Source of the DNA: Chrysomallon squamiferum
Taxonomy: Eukaryota; Mollusca; Gastropoda; Neomphalida; Peltospiridae
Length of the DNA: 63,500 nucleotides
Direction of reading: 5' to 3'
NCBI GenBank assembly: GCA_012295275.1
Contig: CM022674.1
Coordinates: forward strand, 14,746,374-14,809,873
Shown here: one piece after another, positions 13,074 through 43,330 of the stretch
How positions within the stretch are numbered: the first letter of the stretch is position 1
Layout: each line of letters begins with the position of its first letter
Position numbers and translations under genes: made by a program
Notes under the pieces: generated by a model
What the model was told of the DNA's origin: nothing
Database searches by the model: none
What the model saw: only the letters and a program-made list of their open reading frames with translations

Positions 13074-13522
13074 GTAAAGTAGTAGTAGAAGTAGTAGTAG
13101 TAAATAAATAAATATGTAAGAGATTAAAACTTTAGAAACAAGATATCATGACTAAAGAAGTCAGTGTTAGAGATAAATAATTTAAATATTTAAATCTATG
13201 TTAAGCAGACAAAAGCGGAGTCACGAAGAGTTGCACACAGTTGTCTCTGTTTTGTCTACGTCGCCTTTACGTCTCACACACGCTTAACTTTCACTGATTT
13301 TCAGTTTGAAATTTAGTAAAATAATGAAAAAAGTAAAAAAAAAAAAAAAAAGAAGAAGAAGAAGAAAAAAGCAAGACATTTAAATAGAACCAAATATATG
13401 TTGGAATTCCTTCAGAAACGCACACACACACACACACACATAGCCACGCACGCTAACAGGATAATGTATCAGATTGCCAAATTCAGGTACATTTTAATCT
13501 GTTTTGGAGTTTAAAACGTTTT

Positions 13523-13583
13523 ATGCATTTGTCAATAAGTAGACAGGCATACACACGGGCACACACACACACATATATATATC

Positions 13584-13633
<50 letters not shown>

Positions 13634-13670
13634 CCCGTATGTATGCCTGTCTACTTATTGACAAATGCAT
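13523..13670. repeat. 148 bp palindrome with (CA)(TA)(TG) core
   Basis: The left arm from 13523 (atgcatttgtcaataagtag...) is mirrored by the right arm ending 13670, with about one mismatch outside the alternating core. It can form a long hairpin or cruciform. A (GATA)/(GGTA) array follows immediately. Confidence 0.85.
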
Positions 13671-13675
13671 AGATA

Positions 13676-13721
13676 GATCGGTAGGTAGGTAGGTAGATAG
13701 ATAGATAGATAGGTAGGTAGG

Positions 13722-13776
<55 letters not shown>

Positions 13777-13785
13777 GTAGGTAGG

Positions 13786-13818
<33 letters not shown>
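13676..13818. repeat. (GATA)/(GGTA)n microsatellite
   Basis: Tetranucleotide tract with three GGTA blocks, abutting the palindrome. Confidence 0.97.
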
Positions 13819-13819
<1 letters not shown>

Positions 13820-14324
13820 TACAAATAGTGAAACCTCTAAAAATCGGATCCATCAAAACCAGACGTTTTACGTGATCTGCTTGTTATTAAGATTTTCTGT
13901 GATACAAAAATGATTTTTCTTGCACAGTACGTCACTGATGCCCCTCTCTCCTCAAATCTATCCCCCCGCATACACCTATTAATGAAAATACTGATCTAAA
14001 TTATATAATCCAAATCAAATATATTTTAACAAAGAGTAATTTAAACAATATTTCTTTATAATAAAATATACGTAATATTTGCAAAAATGTCAAATTTGTT
14101 AACAAATGTTTATCTTCATGAAACATCAGTATTGTAAACTACATAAAGTAAATTTTCTGCCATTTATCAGTTTCAATAAAATATAAAATACAACTCAAAT
14201 TATTTCTTCATTTACTGTGAATGGTAAACTTTATAGGCGTGAAATGAAATTAATTAAAATATATTTAGTCACGTGTCTTCCAAGTGATGTCTCTCTGCGA
14301 TATCAAGTTTACTTGACATCTGTT

Positions 14325-14330
14325 TTTATT
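14325..14330 (-). promoter_or_regulatory. Candidate poly(A) signal of per
   Basis: AATAAA on the minus strand, 284 bp past the stop codon. The 3' region between holds a ~66 bp tandem duplication and a poly(T) run on the transcript strand. Confidence 0.35.
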
Positions 14331-14340
14331 ATTTTTTACA

Positions 14341-14485
14341 TGCAAAATAAAATAAATAAATAACTGAGAAAACAGGTCCAGTGTGAAATACATGGACAAA
14401 ACTAAGACAGTAAAATAAAATAAATAAATAACTGAGAAAACAGGTCCAGTGTGAAATACATGGACAAAACTTTGACAGTAAAATA
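14341..14485. repeat. ~66 bp tandem duplication in the per 3' region
   Basis: The segment from aaaataaataaataactgag to catggacaaaact...gacagt occurs twice, followed by a poly(A) run at 14523-14548. Confidence 0.9.
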
Positions 14486-14613
14486 AAAATAGAATTAGCC
14501 AGTAGTTCATGAGGTTGTGCAAGAAAAAAAAAAAAAAAAAAAAAAAAAGAAATTCTTCTGGTGATGTTCTTCAAAAAGCAGATTTCATAACTGATTTGAA
14601 ACGTTTAGTGTGT

Positions 14614-33060
<18,447 letters not shown>

Positions 33061-33314
33061 AATAATAAAGCAAAAGCAAAATTTTCCTGAGAAAATATCC
33101 AGTTGCTGAAATGCGGGTGTCTCACACAAAGAGCTTCTGCCGAATGCTAAGATGATCGTAGGTTGGTTACAGATATGCAATTGAAACGACTTGGTTGCTA
33201 GGATACTAACACAGATATAGTGATGTCAGAACTGACTCCTGGTTTGAAAGTGTTGGAAAACAACTATATATATAGATAGATAGATCTCAAAAAAGAACTT
33301 AAAAAAATTAAACC

Positions 33315-33317
<3 letters not shown>

Positions 33318-33384
<67 letters not shown>
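33318..33384. repeat. (GA)n upstream of per exon 1
   Basis: Pure GA, 66 bp. Long A-runs lie at 32322-32349, 33647-33683 and 35741-35791. Confidence 0.95.
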
Positions 33385-33388
<4 letters not shown>

Positions 33389-33588
33389 GTTTATAAAGTA
33401 AATACATAATATGAACAATATATGTAACTTCTGGCGTTATATTTAATATCAGAAACAAAACCATACATGAAAATGAAGAAAAGGTTTCCACACTAATTCG
33501 TTCGTACACCTCTCTCTAACTTTCGTTCTACTTTCTATGTATTTATGTATATATATGGACGGTTATAAGCTTATATGGACGGGTACAC

Positions 33589-33643
33589 GCGTTCAGGTTG
33601 GCTGCATTCTGTTATAACGAATTCAAACAGCTTTTCCTTTAAC

Positions 33644-33686
<43 letters not shown>

Positions 33687-34164
33687 CTACTAACTGGGAC
33701 ATGAGAAGTGAAGTTAGACTGTTAATTTAGTTTTGTTTTACGCGGGTCAATGTGTTGTATTATGTACGCATTGTGGATATATGCATTATGTTGAGGCTCA
33801 ATGAACTTCGGCCTGAAACAAATAAAAATATTTGTCCATTGCACCACACACAGATTGTTAGTTTCTGCATTTGCAGCTGATGTCAGTGAACGTTTTAATT
33901 TGTAACGGAAACAGCTGGAAGTTGCAGTCACGTTGACGATCATGTGATTGAGTTAATCTTTCTTGATCTGACTCTTTAATCTGGGAGTTTAACAGATCAT
34001 CTTCTACTTCCGGTTACTATCTAGACTAACTGAGTACCTCATAACACCTACACCTACTCCCCCCTCTACCCAGTTCTGTATTAATCTCTAGTTCTAATAT
34101 TAATCCTACTCCCCCCCGACCCACTTCTGCTTCTATTACAAGAGACTGTTTTGTATCAGACATT
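33589..34164 (+). repeat. ~576 bp direct repeat, copy B (upstream of per exon 1)
   Basis: Partner of 31694-32273. The pair brackets per exon 1 (33035-33060) with an offset of about 1.9 kb. It contains an uninterrupted A-run at about 33647-33683. Confidence 0.85.
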
Positions 34165-34760
34165 AGATAAGATCTAGTTATTCCTGTAGATAAAATCTAG
34201 TTATTGATGTAAATACAGATCTAGTTATTGATGTAAATACAGGTCTAGTTATTGATGTAAATACAGATCTAGTTATTGATGTAGATACAGATCTAGTTAT
34301 TGATGTAGATAAGATCTAGTTATTGATGTAAATACAGGTCTAGTTATTGATGTAGATACAGATCTAGTTATTGATGTAAATACAGATTTAGTTACTGATG
34401 TAAATACATATCTAGTTATTGATGTAAATACATATCTAGTTATTGATGTAGATACAGATCTAGTTATTAATGTAGATAAGATCTAGTTATTCGTGTAGAT
34501 AAAATATTTTTATTAATGTAGAAAAGATCTAGTTATTGATGTAGATACGATCTAGTTATTAATGTAGATAAGACCTAGTAACTGATGTAAATACAGATCT
34601 AGATATTGATGTAGATACAGATTTAATTATTGATGTAGATATGTATGAACTTAATTTATTGTACTTATATATCTAGTTATTGATGTTGATACATATCTAA
34701 TTATTGATGTAGATACAGATCTAGTTGTTGATGTAAATATCTAATTAATACTGTAGATCT
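34165..34760. repeat. 24 bp minisatellite between per and RANGRF
   Basis: About 24 imperfect copies of agatctagttattgatgtaa plus atac. It starts directly at the edge of direct-repeat copy B. Confidence 0.93.
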
Positions 34761-34951
34761 ACTAGATGTATATCTATCTACTGATGCAGATAAAGTATAT
34801 ATACTAATACACTTCTTGATTTGTGTAAACATGTATACAGAGTGAGTCATGTGATTACAAAGATATCTGAGCTATGTTGTTCGCTATCATACTTTTGTCC
34901 ATCTGCAGGAGAATGATGAAATAAAAAATTAAAAAAATGTTTGAATAAAGT

Positions 34952-34957
34952 TTTATT
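34952..34957 (-). promoter_or_regulatory. Candidate poly(A) signal of RANGRF
   Basis: AATAAA on the minus strand in a palindrome (34940-34961) that offers AATAAA on both strands, about 670 bp after the RANGRF stop. Confidence 0.35.
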
Positions 34958-34976
34958 CAAAAAGGACCTGCTTCAA

Positions 34977-35565
34977 CTTTACACAGTGGATTTTAAACTT
35001 ACACACAATATTACAGTTCATTCTGTAGTCTTCAGGAATGAAAGTTATATCTTGTCATGACATTTACACAGTGGATGTTAAAACTTACACACAATGTTAC
35101 AGTTCATTCTGTAGTAATCAGGAATGAAAGTTATATCTTGTCATGACATCTTTCCAAAGACTAAGAGAATGCTTCTTTATCTTGCAGTGTTTTGTTGTTT
35201 AAAACACTAAATAAACACCACTAGCATTAAAACAGCTTGCTAACACATTCAGTTATATGCGAAGAGAAGAAAACAAAATGTAAAATTGTGGTTTGAATGT
35301 ATAGGTTGAGTTATTTGACAAAATCATGACTTGCGATAAATCGTTAATTAACATACACTGTAATTAATTAAAATACACTGTAATGAATTAACATACATTG
35401 TAATTAATTAGCATACACTGTCATTAATTAACATACATTTTAATTAATTAACATACATTTTAATTATTTAGCATACACTGTAATTAATTAACATACACTG
35501 TAATTAATTAACACGCATACACTGTAATTAATTAACATACACTGTAATTAATTAACACACACAGA
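34977..35565. repeat. 84 bp duplication and 20 bp minisatellite past the RANGRF 3' end
   Basis: A ~80 bp segment (tttacacagtggat...) is present twice (34978-35145). At 35345-35560 a unit of about 20 bp (aattaattaacatacactgt) is repeated about 11 times. Confidence 0.88.
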
Positions 35566-35622
35566 CTTTACTTTTTCTTTCAACAAAAGTAACTCAACAG
35601 AGACTGTATCACAAATTATGTT

Positions 35623-35755
35623 TTATCCAAAAATATTAGTGTCATTGATTTTAATAGACTTTAACAGCTGTCTGAAATCTGTGTCCATCCAGTGGTCAGC
35701 TGATGTTGGAACAGGTTTGTGGCTGCTACTGTCAGGACTGTAAAAAAAAAAAAAA

Positions 35756-35792
<37 letters not shown>

Positions 35793-36864
35793 ATAATAAA
35801 ATAAAATAAAATAAAAATAATAAAAAAAGTTTCTATAGATGTAGAATTGTATAGAAATTACTCATTGAACTGAACAATCACAGAATTAATATTAAACCTT
35901 TGAAATAAACTAATATTATACCCACAGCCAACACAAAGTACTTTACCACTGTGAAATTGAAACTTCAGTGAAAATGAAAAATGCTAAACTTAATGTAAAC
36001 AATGTAGTGTATGCAGAAAATGCTCATGGCAGGTTTTTCAGGGTGGGAATGTGGCAAACAATAAAATGAAAAACATGAAAATCATAACTATACAAGTGAC
36101 TGGGATGCAAAACTGATTATAACATCTATAGGACAGTTTCCACTGAAGAAAACTGGTTCTGTTTGTTTTGAGGAAGAAGAACAGTGGTGTGTTGCATTCA
36201 GGAGGTTCAATCAGATAGTGGAGGGAGGGAGGGAGGGATGTGTGGGTGGGAGAGGACACCACTAGTCATTGTTAGTGGAAACGTGACAGTTTACAAAACT
36301 TTGTCTGTGTCCACTTTCCTTCATCTCTCCAGCTGTAGTCATGTGATTTACCAGACCCCACGTTTACAAAACTTCTCTCAGTTCAACCCCAGCCAACAGC
36401 AGAAACCCTAGAGTATGTCAACCAAAGAAAGCTGATTACAGAGAATGGCTACAAACTGTGTGTAATGCCTTTAGTCAGCTAGCATCTTCTGTGATCACAG
36501 TTTTCAGGACACTGACGCAAGGAGTAGTTTATTAATCAACCTGTTATTTGAGTGATTCTGTGTACCACAAATCACTTTGGATATGTTTGATGTCAGATGT
36601 TGTATATTTTGCATCTGTTACACTGACATTTTCAAAACATTTTACTTCATGCTTTAAAATATGGCAACATTTCTTCTGGCTGTGGGTATAAATGCATTTA
36701 GAAAGGGATTAACATAATCTATTAGTACTAAATATTTTTACAAAGATTAATATAACCTACAAGTACTGAACATAATTACTAAATTAGAAAGAGATTAATT
36801 GTTCTTGAACATTTTAATGTAACAATTTTTTACCAGTAAACACACACATTTACAAACATATAAA

Positions 36865-36902
<38 letters not shown>

Positions 36903-37206
36903 GAAAGATAAGTAATCTAGATAAAAAGACAAAATACTTACTTAATAGTGACCGGATCATTAAAAGTGACAAGGATGTCGGCTGTGAACGAGGGTACACG
37001 AAACAAACCCATGTGAATGTTTACTTCATTCTTCGCCATTTCCTTGAACTTGGCAATTCTCTGTCTACCCAAAACATAATAGGCTTTCTCACATCTACAA
37101 AAACAACAACGGTAATAACAAAACAACAATAACAGTGATAATGATAATAAAAAAATAATAACTAATAATAATGATGGTAATGATGATAAAAATAAAAATA
37201 ATACCA

Positions 37207-37246
<40 letters not shown>

Positions 37247-40200
37247 TAGCAGTAATAAAAGCAACAACAAAATAATAATAGGTAGTGGCACCCAGAATCT
37301 GGTTGGCATTTCAACATTTTAAAATGCAATAAAATTCATAATTATAATTTTAACAAATCAAACAGAATTTTGTCAAATGACTGAGAAGAGCAAAATACAG
37401 TTCAATTCAACAATCTGTTTTAACAGCAATATGCTTATAAAGCTAAGTTATTTCAGTTTGTATAAAGCTAAGTTATTTCAGTTTGTATAAATCAAGGACA
37501 TTATCAAGTTGTTATGGATTATCCAGTTTCCGCATGATTTTGAAATCTGACAGTTTTCAACATGTCCCAGTTTATCAGAAGACTTCTTCCATTCATTACA
37601 ATTAGGTTGTTTTTTTAATCAAATGAAAAGCATTTATGAAAACAGGTAATTATTCCCCAGAATAAACTGAAAAGTTAAAGTCAAACTTGTTAAAATCTGC
37701 AACACAAGGATCACAAATTGCCTCCCTTGAAATAACAATCTAAAACCAAAAATATTACTATTCTTTAATACCTGGAAATCAAATATTTATTTTTTTATTT
37801 ATTTTATTTTTTAATAATGCACATTCACTTCATTCTGTTACGTTGAAGGTAAGTCTCACAACCCACTCCCATCCACTGTCATTTTGTGAAAAGACAAAGA
37901 AATTTCAGATAAAATCTTTCATTAAAAAATACATTTTTAGGTTCTGAAACAAAGATAGGTTTGATTAAAAAAACAAAGACACTCATTATGTTGAAAGGAA
38001 ATTCAAGCACTTTCAGATGAGACGAACTGAATGTCTTCTTGTGTGATAGGGAACATGTGGGAGGCTAGAAAGGAAACTAAGTGTATTTTCTGATAGGTAC
38101 ATGTGTGGTTTTTTCATAACAAAATAAAAAAACAAAAAAACAAAACAATGCTGGGATAAATTTTTAATCTCTTAAGGGCAAGGCTAGTACTACCTTGTGT
38201 TTAATCAGAAATGTTAGAGCATCAAGGCATCCTCCAGATAAACCAAACACATTGATTCATGTAATTTAGCTATGACACAAGCTGAGCACCATCTTTTTTC
38301 AACTGTGTCAGTAATGTGACAATGAGCTAAATATCAAACATCATGTAAACAGCAGTTATCATCAGCCTGTTAATATTAACATAATATTGTGTTAATATTC
38401 TGCAGAAATCAGCCGTTGGAAGCACATTATTTCTATGCATTTGATCAGTAACAACAGAACACACTGACATTCATTCAGAAACCAAGTGACCTGTTTGCCA
38501 AGTCTGTGAGGTTGACACAGCTGTATCTTGTCAAAACTAAATTTATTTCAATCATTCATACCAGTCGCTGAGCTTATCTCATGATTATTTATTTGTTTTA
38601 AATTCTCTCTTGATTCATTTTTATTTGATAAGGTGAAGGCTTCAGTGGGATTTATGGGAAGCCATGGAGGCAGTCAGTGTTTTATTGCTGTGGTGATTGT
38701 CTAAGTTTTGAGACACTAAAGCAAGTATGAAGTCAACCACCGTGCTTGCCACTGAACTCTGAAGTTGAACATGGAGAGAGGAAATGTTACTCTCTGTCGT
38801 GGTAACAAAAATATAACTGTGCTAAGCTTCAGGTATTAGTAACATTATAAACAGCTTAGGAAATTTCCAGTTTTTTTTTCTTTTCTGTGATGGCTTAGAA
38901 AGTCTCCATTTTCTCTCTTTTGTAATGATTTTTAAAAATTCTTATTGCTATATTCACAGTTTGTGAAGTATTGTAACTGAAACCAATGTGAAAAGAAAGC
39001 ATTCTGTGACAGTTTTGTGTGTGAGAAACACATGACTTTTCTCACTGCAATGACAAAATGACAAAGATTTGCATGGAGAAACTTTTCAGGTTAATAGGTT
39101 GTGTGGCATTCCACATGAAAAACAGAAACATGAATATTATTAATATATAAAATTAAAAAACATGAAAATTTCTAAATATTTATAAATCATAGAGTAAAGA
39201 GCTGTACACAATATAAGCAGCATAAAACTGTAACTGATATTTAAATTTTAATATAATGAGGAAATTTTCTTTAAATCAAAATGACTAAGACAAGGAGGAG
39301 ACATTGTAAGTGAAATACACAATGGAAAGACGTACTGTGACATGGAAAGTTCATCACTGGGAATTTCTTCAACAACTTGGATCTGAGAATCTTCACTGTT
39401 ACCAGCATCATTGCTGTCTGCCAGATCCTCAAAGTGTGTCCTACAACATCAGCGAGCTTTTCATAACATTTGTAACAGTGAACTTTTCTAAAAATATTTG
39501 AAACAGAGCTTTTCTAAAAATATTTGTAATAATGAGCTTTTTTTTAAAAAGTGTAACAATTTTGTGAGCTTTTTGAAATCATTTATAACATCACTTAATA
39601 AATATTTAATATATCAGTAAGTTGTGAATAAAAGTTTAGTATACGAGTAACACAAGTTTAGTATGTCAGTAGCACTTTGTTAATAAAAGTTTAATATATG
39701 AGTAACACTTGTTAATAAAAGTTTAGTATATTGGTAACACTTGTTAATAAAAGTTTAGTATATTGGTAACTTGTTAATAAAAGTTTAGTATATTGGTAAC
39801 ACTTGTTAATAAAAGTTTAGTATATGAGTAACACTTGTTAATAAAAGTTTAGTATATTGGTAACACTTGTTAATAAAAGTTTAGTATATTGGTAACACTT
39901 GTTAATAAAAGTTTAATATATGAGTAACACTTGTTAATAAAAGTTTAGTATATTGGTAACACTTGTTAATAAAAGTTTAATATATGAGTAACACTTGTTA
40001 ATAAAAGTTTAGTATATTGGTAACACTTGTTAATAAAAGTTTAGTATATTGGTAACACTTGTTAATAAAATTTAGTGTATTGGTAACACTTGTTAATAAA
40101 AGTTTAGTATATTGGTAACACCTGTTAATAAAAGTTTAGTATATTGGTAACACTTGTTAATAAAAGTTTAGTATATTGGTAACACTTGTTAATAAAAGTT

Positions 40201-40847
40201 TAGTATATTGGTAACACTTGTAATAAAAGTTTAGTATGTGAGTAACATTTGAGTATATATGTTTGACTTGTAAATAAATTATGTAACTAAGACAAATCCT
40301 ACTTTATCGCCTCTTCGTCAGGCTGGTTGACAAACTCAAGTATCTCAATGATGATGCTCTGGTCTGTCAAGTTGTGTGCAAATATTTCCTGATTATCAGG
40401 AATTTCACGAATTGTACTGAAACAACAGAATAAAAAAAAAGAAAACAAAAAAATAATAATAATACAAAAATGAATAAACATAAAAAATAAATAAATTCAT
40501 AAATAAATAATTATAAATAAATAAATAAATAAATAAATCAATAAATCAATAAATAAATCAATAAATAAAAAATAAATAAAATAAACAACAAAAAATTCCA
40601 GCTTTTATAAAAAACACAAAAAGAACACAGCTGGAAATCACAGAAACTTGGAAAGGTAAAGTATTCTGAATGGGAACTGTTAGGACACTGGTATTTGAAT
40701 TACACTTTACCTGACAAGTTGTGTCAAGTTTATCACTTAATGAAAGATGATTATGAAAAAGATGTAAACTTACCTGACATCTTTAGCTTGGTTTGGAATT
40801 AGCGCAGAAAGAGCTCCACCAAACAGATCAGTGTAATGATCCATCAG
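35623..40847 (-). CDS. RANGRF: Ran guanine nucleotide release factor (MOG1), 5 coding exons, 185 aa, complete
   Basis: MOG1 binds the small GTPase Ran, promotes nucleotide release and acts in nuclear transport; in vertebrates it also aids Nav1.5 trafficking. Coding exons, minus strand: 40844-40774, 40416-40303, 39440-39336, 37094-36942, 35737-35623; all phases match. Hallmarks: L-F-G-G-A-L-S-A-L-I-P near the start, I-P-D-N-Q-E-I-F with T-D-Q-S-I-I-I-E-I-L-E (residues 29-51), H-F-E-D-L, R-Q-R-I-A-K and the C-terminal N-D-T-N-I-F-G. These correspond along the whole length to human RANGRF (186 aa). Exon 1 includes 3 nt before ATG 40844 after a weak acceptor. It shares strand with per, whose first exon starts 2.5 kb downstream. 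Introns 1, 2 and 4 are loaded with repeats. Confidence 0.95.
37110..37280. repeat. (AAT)/(AAC)n tract in RANGRF intron 3
   Basis: Imperfect trinucleotide repeats directly upstream of exon 4 on the transcript strand. A (CA)n run at 36868-36898 sits in intron 4. Confidence 0.93.
39600..40250. repeat. ~32 bp minisatellite (about 18 units) in RANGRF intron 2
   Basis: Unit gttaataaaagtttagtata plus ttggtaacactt. It makes up most of the intron. No splice-site copy is evident. Confidence 0.93.
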
Positions 40848-40879
40848 CTTGAACCAAATGTGTCAAATATATTGTTATA

Positions 40880-40976
40880 TAATAATTATATTATATTACA
40901 TTATTATTTTATTATATTATATTATATTATATTATATTATATTATATTATATTATATTATATTATATTATATTACA
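40880..40976. repeat. (ATTAT)n in RANGRF intron 1
   Basis: Pentanucleotide tract of about 15 units, just upstream of coding exon 1 on the transcript strand. Confidence 0.95.
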
Positions 40977-41962
40977 TATTACAATTATTACATATTTATG
41001 ATATTACATTATCTCTCTTTCTCTGTAAACAAATGTTTTTAAAAAGATTATAAAATTATTTACTTTTTAATAACATTTCTCTATACAGAATGAGGTAGCT
41101 GTTAGAAATAAAGGTGAAGTTATAACAAGATAGGAAAAAAATAAATAAATAATTGTTTAAATATTAACTTTAAAAAAATCAGATGCGGGTTATTTCCACG
41201 TCACTGAAGACAACAAGTGCTTAGGCACTTTTATGTGACCTTTTTATATCTGAACTAAAAAAAAAAAAAAAAAAAATAATAAAAAAAGGAATCTTGCAAT
41301 TTATTTGTTTCTAACAGTAGAGGAAGTTGGCTTTTGCTTGTGAGTGGTTTTCGTAATATCATTGAAAGTATTAGGGTTGAAAAAAAAATGGCTGGTTTGC
41401 AGACTGACAAATAATAATCATTACAATGTGTTCTTATATAACCTTAAAATTTTAATATCTGGACTGGCTTTAGAGAAACAAGTTGCAGACATAAAGTTCA
41501 AAATTACCCAGAAACCATAGGCTTAACAAAACATTCAGTAAAATCTGCAAGACTGTCACAATAAAAATATTTTGTTTACCATTCTTACACATTTTTCTTG
41601 TTTCTTTTTATTTTCTATAAGATCATTCATTTTTTTAACTCTTCGCTTACTAAAACTAAATTATTATTATTCAACATTTTTTGTCTCGATCTGTAATTTG
41701 TATATTATATACATAATTATAATACAGTTGACTGTATACAGATTATATTCAGTATACAGTATACTAGTAATACTACTGTTAAATACTATAATCATATGTG
41801 ATATAAATTTATAAACAGTATTAGTATAATATATAATAATATTTATACTGAATAGAATAAAGTTTAGTCATATAGTGTGTACAGTACTTAAAACAAGACA
41901 TCTTGTACCACTCAAAGATACAGTGAAACTAATTATTTATGCTATAAAATAATAGAGTTTAC

Positions 41963-42060
41963 CTCGTTTGCCAGCTAATTTCAATTACATAACTGGTGAA
42001 CGTTACTATGTAACTATAACATACATCTTCTAAAGGAGGCAGCCATCTTGTATTGTAGAT
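41963..42060 (-). promoter_or_regulatory. Probable untranslated first exon and YY1-like core promoter of RANGRF
   Basis: On the minus strand a CAAGATGGCTGCC element (about 42054-42042) fits the YY1 consensus, which often sits at the start of housekeeping genes. About 80 bp further on there is a donor, GAG|gtaaac (exon end 41963). A weak acceptor (ttcaag) precedes the coding exon at 40847. This would make a short non-coding first exon. Inference from motifs only. Confidence 0.45.
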
Positions 42061-42354
42061 TTCATTAACTCGAATTTGTTTTTATAATTCCTCCCTTGAT
42101 AGGCGATCCACGTTTTCCTGCTGCTCTAATAATTTAAATCACTTAATATAATTATAATATATTTTTATAAGGCTATTATTCTTAAAAATATAAATAGCCT
42201 ACCAAGAACAGTAAAGGTGATAAGTCTAAATAAGCGATATAATTTTCATCATGCCGAGGACATATGGAAGTTTTATTATAGGTCTATATATTTATTTTTT
42301 AATTTTATGGGGGAGGGGGAGAATTCTTTACAGTAGGCTATATTTTTGTTCAAG

Positions 42355-42379
42355 TTTATTATTGTTATTGTTGTTGTTG

Positions 42380-42411
<32 letters not shown>

Positions 42412-42465
42412 TTTGGAAGCAATAGTAGTAGTAGAAGTAATTGCAGTAATAGTAGTAGTACAGTA
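42355..42465. repeat. (TTG)/(TTA)/(GTA) trinucleotide tract
   Basis: Imperfect trinucleotides about 300 bp upstream of the RANGRF promoter candidate. Confidence 0.92.
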
Positions 42466-42469
42466 TATG

Positions 42470-43330
42470 CATTATTTACCTTCATATGTTTGCTATTCAA
42501 AGAGGTTGATTAGTGAGTCTGTATTGATTAACAAAGAGTCTGACGAAAAATATTCCACAAATGTAAACAAAGACTCTGAATAAGCCAGTTAACTGGTTAG
42601 GTGTGTATATACATGCACACATGCAGATATAAATACATACGTACATGCGCAAGTATCTACCACACACACACACACATACAATGTACCTACATAAGTAATA
42701 TTCAGAGTATGGATGTAAGTATTAAATTATAAAGTATAATGCTTTTAATTCATGAGACAAACGAAATAATATAAATTTGATGTTTATTTTCAGACAACTG
42801 TAGTCAGTTTACTGCAGACTCAGTCTTTTAAGATCCTGTTCAATCTTTATTAATTTATATCCTACCCCTCATTCCTCTCATACTCCCCTCTCTTTCTTTT
42901 TCTACTGAGAAGTGAATGGGCAAGCATGAAACTGATACACAGAAATGTACACACACAAATACGACACGCAAATATGCAGACATAATCCATATAATGATTC
43001 ACAAAAAACAAACATAAAGTATTTTGCAATAATGTTTGTCACGAGTACAATGAAACACTAGCTGGTGAGTACACCAATTATTCAGAGAGAGTACTACGCA
43101 CGCAGTGTGCTTACTCGGCTCAGTCGCGGAGTAACACATGACGTCAGTGGGAGACGCTAACTGTAAACCATATCTGACGTAATTTATTAATCCAGACATC
43201 AGACCATCACAAACATTTAGGCTTTTTAATCACAACACAAAAACAACACGAAAACAAGTCAACTTAAATCGCAGTTCTTTATTTCTTTCGTTATCAGATC
43301 CATATTAGCTTCACTGAATCATGAATGTAG
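42470..43330. other. No gene recognised
   Basis: Mixed unique sequence between the RANGRF promoter and the 3.1 kb array. The stretches 46450-46737, 47370-47745 and 48426-49384 are likewise unassigned. Confidence 0.55.
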
